Of a stretch of 64,000 bases of DNA, positions 54,601-63,450 are shown piece after piece. Made by a program: the position numbers and the translations under genes. The stretch spans positions 2,455,501 through 2,519,500 of the forward strand of contig JAWNZC010000321.1 of assembly GCA_035771165.1 (NCBI GenBank). Direction: 5' to 3'. The stretch is from Paragorgia papillata (taxonomy: Eukaryota > Cnidaria > Anthozoa > Scleralcyonacea > Coralliidae). A model generated the notes under the pieces. The model saw only the letters and a program-made list of their open reading frames with translations, searched no databases and was not told where the DNA came from. Each line of letters opens with the position of its first letter. Position 1 is the stretch's first letter.

Positions 54601-56520
54601 TCAACGATGAGTTTAATGTCAGATTTGACTCTAAGAACACAGACATCCTTACAGCTATCAATGCTCTTAATGCAGGTTCAGCTACCTACTTGGACTTAAG
54701 TGAGCTAGATGTGCTACTGAATACTTTCAGCTGTCTCAACATTGACAGATCTATCCTCGAACTGGAAATCGAAAGAGCTGAAGTTGATTACCGTCTTGGT
54801 CTACCAATAAATCCAAAGAGGCTTCCAAACTTGACCACTTTAATTGCAGTGAAGAACACCATCTCGACATCAACCGCTTCTGTGGAAAGAGCATTTTCCG
54901 GAATGAATCGTGTCTGCACGAAGCTGCGATCCACCCTTCTTCCAGAAAGATTAAGTGATCTTTTATGCATTTCGTTAAACAGAGATGTTGCTGATTTGCT
55001 GGATTTGGACGAAGTCGTAACAGCATGGGGAAACCTGCGCAATAGATGGGCTAAAGTCTAAGTCATTAACTGACTTTGAACTAGTCTAACTGTATAAAAT
55101 GTATAATGTACTTATTAGTTATTACTAAATTAAGAACTTAAAAAAAAGTATAAAAAACTATTCATTATTTCATAACTTATGGCGATATGCCTAAAAAATA
55201 TACAACAGCCCGGTCAGCCCCTTTGGTAGCGCATCAATGCACCCCCCCAGGAAAATCTGCACCCCTCCTGTCAGATGAGCATTGATCCGCCCTTGAAAAT
55301 CAACATCCGGGAAAGCGTCCGAATACGGAAAAAGACGGACAGTCCGCGGATACGCATTTTTACGGACCGTGCGTCGACCGGCAGACGTTTTATAGAATTC
55401 GTGATATTACAAAAGCCATATAATAAATACTTTGACCACCCCCTGTTTTGTTTACATCTATAATTTTGAAAATAACTAAAGATAAAACCAGGTCTCAACA
55501 ACGTAAATATATCAACTAAGTATAATACAATATAACTACGCCATAGTAGAATTAAAATTAAGTTTGAATCTAATTAGTAAGAAATACAGGTGTTTTTACC
55601 TTCTTAGACGTGAATTTAGCGCCAAACTTGCTGTTGATATTAATATCGCCACCTTTTGTTTCTACTACGATGTTTTCTGGAGCTTCCAAGAAGACAGAAC
55701 GCGTTGGTGAATGCAATTTTAAATGTCTAAATGGAGGAGATCGTACATTCCTGGTTTGCAAAGCTCCAGTAAAATTAACAGAGCTTTCGCCACCTAAAAA
55801 AACAAGGCACCAATAAGGTTTAGGAAAATGTGATAAAATAGGTTTTGAGTTTACAGAAACTGGTCTAATACTCTAATTACTCGAGCTATATACTGTGGTA
55901 GGGCCGACTATTCAATTCAGCTCTGTGTCTTTTCTATTTTTTTCTGCGTCGCAAATTGGCATTCTTGCGCAATCCTAGCCTGCGTGCAGACTCTACCCGA
56001 TTTGGAAACCGATTTGGAAACCAAATCGAGTAGAGGTTGCACGCAGGCTAGCGCAATCCTCGACCCAGTGCCCTTTCGTGATGGGTCACTCGCATGTACG
56101 TCGATCGACGTCTTAAGCCAGGCGCACACGCTACGATTTTTATCGGCCAACTAAATAAACGTCTTGTTTATTCTTAGATCTAAGTTTTGTAGAGCAGAAC
56201 CACATAAAAAAGTACACAAATCGAAGTGGTTATAACTTCGGCAGCTCGTTAGTTCGGGAAAACTAAAAGTCCGGTAGGTAATCGGTTCAAGTACCAGCGC
56301 GGTTCACGTGCACGTTCACGTGTCTGTCTGTACAATTAATTTGCGATAGCTTCGATAGACACAGTCTTTTCTTTACGTTGAGAATGTTTTCATTCGTATC
56401 GCAATCTTGAAGCAAACGTAAAAGGTTATGAAAATTCAAGATATGTTCAAATGACCCGTTAACATCATACGATTAATTTGGATCCAATTGTTGCCCTGGG
56501 CATGAAGTCATTTGCTTTTC

Positions 56521-56601
<81 letters not shown>

Positions 56602-59600
56602 GTTACTTTAACATGTACATCAGACTCGTCGAGACAAGAATCGGATCTGAATAATCGGATTGTGTGGACGAATCATAAGGTAAACTTACTGGCAAATTTC
56701 AGTTTGTTGTATCCAAATCGCACGACATCTTTATCAGCATACAATAGTTCGGTTCCATCATTAGCATGAACTTTGAAAACTTTTTGTTTGGCAACAATTT
56801 CATCATTTCCAACAAAAAACTGAGAAACAGTCTTTCCATTCTCATCTCTGGCATTAATCGTAACGTTTGCTGTAGATTGAACAACCATTGGTTCATTCTG
56901 AAAGAAGATATTAAATTGAGTCACAGGTCACTCCTATTTCGACAAAAAATAATAACTACATGATCTATATGCATCAAACATCCATGCCTGTATTTCAGAA
57001 TATGTTAGTAGTGTCTGGTCAAGTGATCTTTCTTCTTAACAATTCGGATTGGCTAACGTTCAATGTTTGTCCGAAGTTTTGGATGTCCAAAGTTTTGCGA
57101 GAGCCAATCAAATCACACAAGGCGTTGCCCACACACTTCGTGCGGAAAGGTCTATTAATATTTGTAATAACCATGCCTTGAATTATATTTTTTGCATCCA
57201 AAGACAAAAATGTCCTCCGATAATGAGTTTCCATTAGACGATCCAAGGACATTTTTCTCTCGGCTAGGACAAAACTGTTAACACCTTAAATTATCCTATA
57301 CAGTCAGGAAATTACTAAATTCATGATACACAGTTACGTAAGCAAAACACCAATGCAGACATGATTATTAAAACCATTTTGTAGATAAACGTTCACATAA
57401 TATTTTAACTAAAGGATCTTATGCCATTATATGAAATAAAAAAATCAACAATTGGCTAGATTCAGGAGCAGGACGTTTCTCGGCATTAAAATGTATCTTC
57501 TTTGCTTGGACTTGGACATGTTGATACAGATCACTTCACCCCAACACTGAACAATTTTATTTTAACATTAAATGCGCAATGGCCACCAATGTTTAAACAT
57601 GTGGTTATAAGCACAGTGTGACTGCAATTGCCCCAAATTTCCAGGCTGATATCGATCACACATGGCCACCAAAGCAATTAGCCATGATTTGCTATTTACT
57701 TTTAGTTATGTACTGTACAAAGTTCTGAAATTTACATGCTGATAATTCAATCATTGGCTGGGATAGTCTATTGCTGATCTGCTGAACATTTCTTTCAATA
57801 CGTTCGATCGGGAAAATTTAAAAACTCCATTGGCAGACAAAAGTGTCCTAGTCACATTATGAGAAAAAAATCCCTATCAGCAGACAAATGTTGATTATCG
57901 GTGGACATCTCCTTGATGAAATTCAAGGCCTGGGTAATAACACTTATTGTGTTACTGCAAACCTGTAACACCAAACCTAATTTATTTATAAAAAATATTT
58001 AACAAATAGATTCCATTTTGCCGTTGTCTGTTCAGTTATAGATGCACAGATGACGTCACAACGTGGTAAGAACAAAAAAGTGGCCCACGAGACGCAGTCG
58101 AGTGGGTCACTGATGTTCTTACCACGTTGTGACGTCCTCTGTGCATCTATAACTGAACAGACAACAAAAAAATGGAATCTATTTGTTTTATACAATAAAA
58201 GTTTAAAAGGTTTTTGTCGAAACTCTTGCCGGATTTTGGGGCATGAAAAAGGAAAAAAGCAAGTCAGCTGACGTGATCTGACGTGACCATGCGTCTGTCC
58301 TCTAATAGATCATGGGCAACAACCAATGAAAACACGCATAGCAACCAGGGTATTGTATAAATACTGTATAACATATATGTATTGTACATGCATATAATAT
58401 ATAATTTAAGCATGATCACACAAACCATTCTTGATTCAATAGAGTTGGCATAAAGTGGTTTGACAAACTCTGCATTTCCTTGCAGTAGAACTCCTTTATT
58501 CGTTATGCGTAATTTCCCCATACCATCCTGTTAAAAAATGAGGTACAATAATATTGTTAAAATGTTATATATCATCAAGAGAGTATAAAGATGAGAGAGG
58601 GAATATATACAGTAGTAAGTTCAGGGTTTGAAATTTGCGGTATCATCCAAGGGATACTAGATTTTCGTTTTGGATACTAGACATCTTAACTTCAGAATCC
58701 CAACGGGATACAATAAAAATTTCGATAGCGCCCAGCCACAGAATCTGACGGAACGTCTTACAATGTAACGTACATGTAATGTCTTACAACGTAACGTAAC
58801 GTCTTATTAGTGAACCTGCACAATTCAACGAGAACGAACGAATAACCTTATTTAACTGAACGACTCAGTCGTCCAGACTCGTACGGACTCGCTTTCCTAT
58901 GGTTGAGACGACAAGTTATTGTGATATTCGTCAGCACTGAGGCGGGTGATAATGACTTGTTCCAACGAATACGTAATCGAGTTGTACGATGACTGACTGG
59001 TCATGCAGTCGCCTCCGCAGTCACCATTGAAGTATTTAAAGCCACGCAAATCGAAACTCGTTTGTTCGGAGATAACCCGTAATACTCTTTGTAACAAAGC
59101 TGTCATTGCACTTTTACACATGCATGTAAACTGTGTGGAAATATGTTTATTTAGAATGCAGGACTAAGTGCGATAACATTTGATCATTGTGGTATTGTTT
59201 GACAAAAATAACCGCGATACTCGTAAACAATATAAACAAGGACGACGAGGGCAATATAACATTTTCAATTTAAGTCACCCCAGTAACGTCCTAGTACTGC
59301 TAAAATGATTATACTGTGTTAGAATCTGTATTGGAGTCGAAGCAACAATCCTCATCTTTCGGTTGGTGTTGAATGAAGAAAGGGCACTGCGTTATAGGGT
59401 CTATAAGAAGTATTCATTCGCTATTTTTTGCAAGAATAGTTCTTTTGTTTGAAGGACGTCGTCGTTGAGGTGATGTTAAATCCCTAATGATTAACTATAA
59501 AGTGTTGATAAATTTGATTCAAGTCAAATAGGTTGACGTTTTTAGCCAATCATCGAGATAGCCAATCATCAACGATACTCATAACAAGTGACACCTATCG

Positions 59601-60384
59601 TGTTTTGTAGAAGTTTACACAATGCCTTTTGGGCAAACAAAATGCCAGGAAAAAGTCATACAAGTAGGAGTGAAGTACGTTTTGCCGAAGACTTGCATCA
59701 CGAAAAGGTTTTATTAAAGTTTTTACTCAAGAATTGACAACAGTCAAGACTCATCTTGAACGGAAAAGAGTTTTAACTTTTCTAAAATCCTCGTGTAGTA
59801 ATATAATTGGTCTTTTGTATAGGACATCTACAGTATAACGTTATTTTCGACTGCTTGGCAGGTTGCGAGTTACAGTTCGCGCAAGATTTATATCTTGTGA
59901 AATCTAAAAATAGCGTAAGAAGAATTAGGATGAGACTAAACCATTACTAAAATACATTTTCTCTCTCACCTTTATGCTCTCTTGTAATATATACTGTCAG
60001 ATGTAGTGGATAGATATGCATGCATGCAAAATGAAATTGTTTCTAATAATATTATAATCCTCATTTAAATGCTTTACTACACAATATATATGATTTAACT
60101 ACTGTACTTACAGTCATACATGTACTCACACTGTACATCTATAAACCTATTACATGTACAGTAATTATATAAATTTCTCTTACCAGATTGAAGCTCATAA
60201 CATGCATAATCCAGATTGTTAGTGCCAAGTTAATAATAGTTATAACAGTTATAATAAGAATCAGTAAATAAAGACATCTTTTCCTCCAGCCATAAATTCC
60301 AATCTTGTAAATAATGTTGACAGGATCATGTCGTGAATAGTCAATGTCATCATTAGACTGGTTGGTGTCTTGTCGCCTCGACAT
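43460..60384 (-). CDS. SGCD/SGCG/SGCZ-like: delta/gamma/zeta-sarcoglycan gene (complete, 5 exons)
   Basis: Type II membrane glycoprotein of the sarcoglycan subcomplex, which sits in the plasma membrane with dystroglycan and dystrophin (family knowledge). Exons: 60184-60384, 58426-58527, 56690-56897, 55600-55793, 43460-43627. Phases 0,0,1,0 join without a stop to give 290 residues, the size of vertebrate delta-sarcoglycan. Visible: a short cytosolic N-terminus, the segment [12 protein letters not shown] entering a transmembrane helix at about residues 38-60, the MGKLRIT motif starting exon 2, beta-rich repeats, N-glycosylation sequons NVT and NFT, and four C-terminal cysteines (266, 268, 282, 289) in the CLCPNGRVF context. 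Every intron is GT-AG. The last intron is 12 kb and full of transposons. One gene of this type in an invertebrate would be pro-orthologous to the vertebrate delta, gamma and zeta genes, so I give no single vertebrate symbol. Confidence 0.95.
43790..44540 (+). pseudogene. LINE reverse-transcriptase C-terminal fragment
   Basis: [12 protein letters not shown] and [16 protein letters not shown] (about 43870-43960), [16 protein letters not shown] (about 44033) and [16 protein letters not shown] (about 44120), then [20 protein letters not shown] in an open frame to 44537. Two breaks early. It is a different LINE family from the copy that follows, and has no endonuclease. It lies just inside the 3' end of the sarcoglycan 12-kb intron, antisense to the gene. 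Confidence 0.78.
44560..47090 (+). pseudogene. L2/CR1-like LINE, RT and C-terminal domain, decayed
   Basis: [19 protein letters not shown] (about 44685), [13 protein letters not shown] (44900), [19 protein letters not shown] (45160), an open RT frame 45416-46006 with [37 protein letters not shown] and [11 protein letters not shown]. Then the post-RT region (46110-46740: [29 protein letters not shown] block, ATRLWNSI) and a Cys/His stretch [20 protein letters not shown] (46760). An A/T-rich tandem duplication at 46005-46085 interrupts it. The endonuclease is lost. Confidence 0.82.
47257..47427 (+). pseudogene. LINE ORF2 fragment upstream of a MITE insertion
   Basis: [20 protein letters not shown] is the conserved post-RT block (R...LNLLPLxYRRE) of CR1/L2/jockey elements. 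The frame ends where the MITE at 47428 begins. Confidence 0.6.
47428..47657. mobile_element. second copy of the CAATCTCG MITE
   Basis: Same TIR and interior as 36296-36518, inverted. Flanks AATAAATAC and TATAAATAC form an imperfect duplication with one extra G at the right end. It interrupts LINE coding sequence. Confidence 0.88.
47680..48243 (+). pseudogene. CXC-like cysteine-rich protein remnant (transposon-associated)
   Basis: Frame 47987-48243 reads [60 protein letters not shown] and ends in an acidic DSDEEDLVI before TAG. The spacing of CxCxxxCxxxxCSCRxxxLxC recalls Tesmin/TSO1 CXC motifs. Upstream, LEQMIKRAN and [16 protein letters not shown] lie in two frames, so one frameshift is present near 47925. 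Such proteins are common as repetitive genes in cnidarian and other invertebrate genomes (recollection). No start codon or promoter is visible. Confidence 0.55.
48250..48799. other. intronic tract with repeated TGACGTCA words
   Basis: TATGACGTCATAA at 48510 and 48677, and TGACGTCACC at 48704, within 200 bases. CRE/ATF-type palindromes, probably part of a foldback element. No coding. Confidence 0.45.
48800..49035 (+). pseudogene. LINE 3' coding remnant
   Basis: In the plus strand, [20 protein letters not shown] then [17 protein letters not shown] (48870-49015) matches the C-terminal end of CR1/jockey-type ORF2. The stretch [20 protein letters not shown] at 47320-47400 is from the same protein region. 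The two pieces are now separated by a MITE and a CXC-like gene fragment. Confidence 0.65.
49188..49779. mobile_element. compound inverted element with ACAATCCTGGACAAAA hairpin ends
   Basis: Hairpins 49188-49271 and 49696-49779 are about 95% alike and each is itself an inverted repeat. Adjacent CTGAAAATG and CATTTTCAG extend the symmetry inward, so the 592-bp unit is one inverted-repeat element. Its centre holds AACAAGTTGTT-type palindromes. In the sarcoglycan last intron. Confidence 0.75.
49345..49560. repeat. array of AACAAGTTGTTCAC palindromes
   Basis: CAACTTGTTCACGG, GTGAACAAGTTGT, CAACAAGTTGTTCAC, GAACAACTTGTTCACGG and ATGAACAAGTTGTTC occur within 220 bases, forming overlapping dyads. 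Confidence 0.7.
50040..50505. repeat. rearranged tandem/inverted tRNA-like repeat cluster
   Basis: The string AGCTGTCGTAAGTTAAACTC plus the tRNA-like B box (GGGACTCGAAYCCACAACC) occurs at 50050 and again at 50347. The segment 50272-50345 recurs inverted at 50430-50503 (ends ACATTTACTGAC-like and TTTTTCGTTTGTTTTT). The second copy is truncated inside the tRNA-like part. Confidence 0.55.
50093..50164 (-). repeat. tRNA-like sequence (Ala GGC-like), probable SINE head
   Basis: Minus strand folds as a tRNA: acceptor stem GTTCCAG/CTGGAGC, D arm GCTCAATGGTGAGAGC, anticodon loop CTGGCAT (GGC), T loop TTCGAGT. The T stem has an A.C mismatch and two G.U pairs, and there is a second truncated copy 300 bases away. 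I therefore favour a tRNA-derived repeat over a functional gene. Confidence 0.5.
50518..51000 (+). mobile_element. pogo/Tc1-like deletion derivative with TIR ATGATTCGAATAAGCGCC
   Basis: Left end TAATGATTCGAATAAGCGCC and right end GGCGCTTATTCGAATCATTA are inverted repeats. The motif AATAAGCGCCC recurs five or more times near the left end and twice near the right. Between them lies the last part of a DDE transposase frame. TA at the ends fits Tc1/mariner-pogo targeting. Confidence 0.7.
50658..50764 (+). pseudogene. C-terminal tail of a pogo-like transposase
   Basis: Reads [19 protein letters not shown] then [15 protein letters not shown] and TGA. The acidic SDxDDELVID ending is typical of pogo/jerky-type DDE transposases. 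Only about 35 codons remain; the catalytic core is deleted. Confidence 0.55.
51047..51167. repeat. (CGAA)n tetranucleotide microsatellite, second locus
   Basis: About 30 perfect CGAA units in the sarcoglycan last intron, the same unit as at 26398. Confidence 0.98.
51600..51631. repeat. (TA)n microsatellite
   Basis: About 15 TA units inside the 51394-55295 hAT. Confidence 0.95.
52355..55061 (+). pseudogene. hAT transposase (TTF finger, DUF4371-like, dimerisation domain), one frameshift
   Basis: Exon 1 (52355-52406) encodes [17 protein letters not shown], a PIP-box-like start; donor GTTAGT; exon 2 is 52623-55061. An acidic segment is built from 15-base repeats (DDTERD units, 52710-52830). The TTF finger [10 protein letters not shown]...FCFACKNFG follows (about 53010-53085), then the first Asp in [21 protein letters not shown] (53598), the second in [34 protein letters not shown], and the C-terminal [15 protein letters not shown] with the catalytic Glu (about 54885). 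Between exon-2 start and the finger the frame shifts by +1, at a run of nine A (52978-52986). From 53424 to the stop it is open for 545 codons. ZMYM1-like hAT group. Confidence 0.9.
55600..55793 (-). CDS. sarcoglycan exon 4
   Basis: Contains [17 protein letters not shown], the counterpart of the strongly conserved LRLESPTRSLVMEAP motif of delta/gamma-sarcoglycan. Sequon NFT lies near the start. It enters in phase 1 (split Ser codon) and leaves in phase 0 with donor GTAAAA. Confidence 0.94.
55976..56050. mobile_element. small MITE, 9-bp TSD GCGCAATCC
   Basis: Ends TAGCCTGCGTGCA and TGCACGCAGGCTA, flanked by perfect GCGCAATCC at 55967-55975 and 56051-56059. 75 bp, with an internal direct repeat CCGATTTGGAAA. 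Lies in sarcoglycan intron 3. Confidence 0.9.
56522..56600. repeat. (TA)n microsatellite
   Basis: About 38 TA units in sarcoglycan intron 3, 90 bases from exon 3. Confidence 0.97.
56690..56897 (-). CDS. sarcoglycan exon 3
   Basis: Encodes the extracellular beta-strand region [18 protein letters not shown] through to the NKLKFA block. It contains sequon NVT. The acceptor is TTTCAG and the donor GTAAGT, ending in phase 1. Its residues align with the family segment that follows the exon-2 block. Confidence 0.93.
56898..58000. other. sarcoglycan intron 2, left part
   Basis: AT-rich, without a recognised element or coding. The hairpin element at 58001 follows. Confidence 0.4.
58001..58330. mobile_element. 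foldback element copy B (opposite orientation)
   Basis: Hairpin 58001-58188 and right extension to about 58330 match copy A at 30926-31228 in reverse. The interior GTGGCCCACGAGACGCAGTC is also shared. In sarcoglycan intron 2, about 100 bases from exon 2. Confidence 0.8.
58426..58527 (-). CDS. sarcoglycan exon 2
   Basis: Encodes 34 residues from DGMGKLRIT to NSIESRM. This matches the family's MGxLRIT...LYAxxIxSR block just outside the membrane. The acceptor is AACAG, the donor GTTTGT, and both ends are phase 0. Confidence 0.93.
58528..60183. other. sarcoglycan intron 1
   Basis: GTAATGTCTTACAACGTAACG-like tandem words at 58750-58805 and GATACTAG words at 58640. No coding recognised. Confidence 0.45.
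60184..60384 (-). CDS. sarcoglycan exon 1 (cytosolic tail and transmembrane helix)
   Basis: Encodes residues 1-67, beginning MSRRQD. The basic run GWRKR precedes a hydrophobic helix rich in L, I and V, as in all delta/gamma-sarcoglycans. The donor is GTAAGA after codon CTG (phase 0). A CTTTAG lies just 5' of the ATG, so the 5' UTR may begin in a further upstream exon. I could not decide this. Confidence 0.93.
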
Positions 60385-60639
60385 ACTAAAGTTTCAGGTT
60401 CTATTAAGACAAAAGCAAGTTGAAGAGATTTAACGAAACTATGCATGGTATAATATTACAATATTAGCCCCAAAAGACTATTTTATCATGTGCGAGGTTC
60501 ATTTTTTCCCTTTAACTACCTATATACAGTATTCTGTTGGGCATCGATTTAGTACATGCATGTATGTCACTATATATTAGTAATTCATTAATTCATACAC
60601 AGGGTCCGAATTAGCGCTTCAGAACAGCTTCGCTTTTTT

Positions 60640-61215
60640 TTCACTAGTTACTCTCCTAATTATGTTACATGTACGTTGTGAGACAATATGCTATGTTGAA
60701 AAACATCAATGTGCTGAAAAATTACACTACATTTTAAACGTTACACTGTTTTCTTACTTTTACTTTACATTCTGAGAAGTTATGCTACATTCGGAAAAGT
60801 TATGTTTCGTTCAGAATAGTTACTGTTTGCTACGCTCTTATATAAGTTACATTATGTTCAGAAAAGTTACACTATACATTATGTAAGTTACGTTATACGT
60901 TCTGAAAGTTACGTTATACGTTCCGAGAAGTTACGCTGCATACGTTCTGAAAAATTCTAAGAAGTTATACGCCACGTTCTGAAAAGGTTTTACTACATTT
61001 AAAGAAGTTATATGCCACGTTCTGAAAAATTACGCTACATATGTTCATGCATGTACATTCAGAAAAGTTATGCTATGTTCAAAAGTTATCCTTCGTTCAG
61101 AGAAGTTGCGCTCATTCAGAAAAGTTGCACTACGCTTCTAAGAAGTCACTCTAAAGTACGTTCTGAAATGTTACCTTACGTTCTAAGAAGTTCACATTAC
61201 GTTGTGTTTTGAGTT
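60640..61215. repeat. degenerate minisatellite, unit about GAAAAGTTACGCTACRTTCT
   Basis: About 25-30 degenerate copies of a roughly 20-base unit (AGAAAAGTTAYRCTACGTTC variants), spaced unevenly, within the 60600-62763 element. Confidence 0.75.
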
Positions 61216-62209
61216 GTTACGGTACACGTGAGACGATACTACCTTAGTCGTTACGCTACATTTTTCAAAAATAGGCACGCCCAGGCGTGCATGTATCTAC
61301 TGTATTTAATGATAATAATAATTGATATTTGTCACACAATAATGCAATCTAGTTAGAAGGTAAAGAAAATCGCTTGAGATAACAAGCATCTCCAGTATTA
61401 TTGCTGTAAGATTTAATAGTGAATGAAAAAGAAAAAGATGTCCAGCAAATTATGTCATCAAAATTATAAGAGCAACGTCCATACATTAATTGTTCTTCAA
61501 GACATATGCATACAGTATATGCAGTAAAAGGTACAATAAATGTTTGCACAATCATAACACAGATTTTGCATGACTTTGACAACTGCAGCATACAATTTGC
61601 CATTAATACTGTATATATTATAGACTTGCCAGTTCATGCTCTCAACATAGCCAGCTGTGACTGACATTTGACTATTTGTCATATACATCGAGAATATGCT
61701 ATTTAATAGCATATTTCGCTCGTGGACTACCATAGGTTTTGGGTGTTGTTGCTTTACCATGAAGCTAAAACTTTGTTTTCTTAGAAGGTCATCCATTTCT
61801 GTTCGGCAACGCAGTCTTGTCAGTTTACGAAGCTCGATCAGACATGTTGGCCATTTATTAAATTGCCTCGTCTGAAATTATATGAAATCGTCCACGCAAC
61901 GAGGCAACGACCCGATTAATTTGCTTTCAAAACTTTTATCATCATTCCATTGATCCAACAACGTCTAGTACATCACAATTAAGAACTGCCTACGATTCAT
62001 ACTTAAAATACTTACTAAATTTGTAAAAACTTCTTCTTGTTGAATATGTCCCACTCCTTGAATTAGTTGAATATCTCGCCCATGCTGTCAACAATGACTT
62101 ATGAAATACTTGGTGTACAGTAGTTATTTTGGTTTCGGTGGTTTGTCGTGAGTCAATCGTTTTATTCTATGTTTTGATTGGCTCCGAAGGCATTCTTTTG
62201 TAGTTACAT

Positions 62210-62637
62210 CAGTGATGGATTTATAGGGGGTGCAGCGGGGGGTGCCAATTACTCAATTAGTGCCTTGCTGCAGAGGGATGCGACGTGGATTTCATTGAAA
62301 ATGTCAATCACATTTCTAATGTCTAGCTTCCTTGTGATATCCCTAATAAAATTCATAATAAAACGTCCACTTTATCCCTAAATTTATTTCACACCTTCCA
62401 GGTTTGATAAAATGCGCTATTGAACACACGATTTAAAACTTTTAAATCTTTCTTCAAAGTACCATCAGACTGCAGGAAATGCCATTTTAGAGGTCCAAAT
62501 TTCAAAACTTTCCCGGGGGGGGGCATGCCCCCAGACCCCACTAGAAATGGTTTAACCGTGGTTTGACTAAGGTTAAAAAAATTCTAGATCTGCCCCTGCA
62601 GCACCCCCCCTACCAGATCAAGCTGGATCCATCACTG
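62210..62637. mobile_element. non-autonomous hAT, 8-bp TSD AGTTACAT
   Basis: Ends CAGTGATGGATT and its inverse GGATCCATCACTG. Perfect flanks AGTTACAT at 62202-62209 and 62638-62645. 428 bp, with G-rich subterminal runs. It is nested inside the larger element 60600-62763. Confidence 0.85.
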
Positions 62638-62847
62638 AGTTACATTTCATTACAAACTACAAAAATGAGCTTCGCAATTTTTTGTAGAACTGCTTCGCAG
62701 TTTTCATAAATTTTCTTAATTGCTTTGCAATTTGCAATTCGAGAAGCGTGAATTCGGACCTTGATACAGACAAACACAAATTATACAAGTCCATTTTGTT
62801 AAACTGGCCTGTGAGATCAAGTCTGTTTAATCTACATTGTACTGATT

Positions 62848-63450
62848 ACACTGGAGCCTCGCTATAACATGGTAGTTGGGGTCCTTAGTGGTGACCCAGC
62901 CGCGTTATAAATTAAGTGTCTTATTGCGAGGTACGGCCAAATATCTCGTTCCCAGTACTCTTCCCACTCAGTTCTGGTGCAATATTGTGGGCTGAATACT
63001 GGGAGCAAGATTGAGTACTGCCAGAAGCACTTTCTGTCTGATTCTAACAATCCAAATCGCGACTGAAGAAGCTTGAAGTCCACTCAAGACTTCAACAAAA
63101 TGGAATTGAAATAAGATTTTTGAGCATGGTGAGCATTTCTCACAGTCATCGCACTACTATGTTGTCGTTTTATCTTGCAATTATTCAGGATGATCAGCAA
63201 TCGTCAGCCGACAAGATCAAATTGTCTCCAATTTGCATAATAGAAACTTCCGTTTCTGCATCATATTACACATCAATTCTGTCACTATTTTGCAGAATTT
63301 AGCAGTCTGTGGTGAACTTTAGTACTGCAGGTAAACATCAGTATAAGTTGGCAAATGACAAACCAGGATAAATAAAATGTTGGGGTCCAAGCAACCGCAT
63401 TATACTGAGTCACATGTTATAATGATGCGCACTATAGCGAGGCTCCACTG
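62848..63450. mobile_element. Tc1/mariner or pogo-like MITE, TA target
   Basis: Ends CACTGGAGCCTCGCTATA and TATAGCGAGGCTCCACTG, with TA on both sides. CAGTGGAGCCTCGCTATAAC-like ends are typical of pogo/Tigger derivatives (recollection). Interior words GGGGTCC also recur inverted. 603 bp, no coding. Confidence 0.75.

Larger units (their letters stand above)
51394..55295 (+). mobile_element. hAT transposon, near complete, 8-bp TSD AAAATCAA
   Basis: Ends CAAGGGCGGAT... and ...ATCCGCCCTTG, with G/C-rich subterminal tracts. Flanks 51386-51393 and 55296-55303 are identical AAAATCAA. The element is 3902 bp. It lies in the last intron of the sarcoglycan gene, antisense to it, inside a repeat whose empty copy is at about 31430-31610. 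Confidence 0.95.
60600..62763. mobile_element. 2.16-kb element with TIR CAGGGTCCGAATT, upstream of the sarcoglycan gene
   Basis: Left end CAGGGTCCGAATTAGCGCTT and right end GAAGCGTGAATTCGGACCTT are inverted. ATACA flanks both sides (60595-60599, 62764-62768). It contains a GAAAAGTTAC minisatellite and a nested hAT. No transposase is recognised. It begins 216 bases upstream of the sarcoglycan ATG. Confidence 0.65.
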
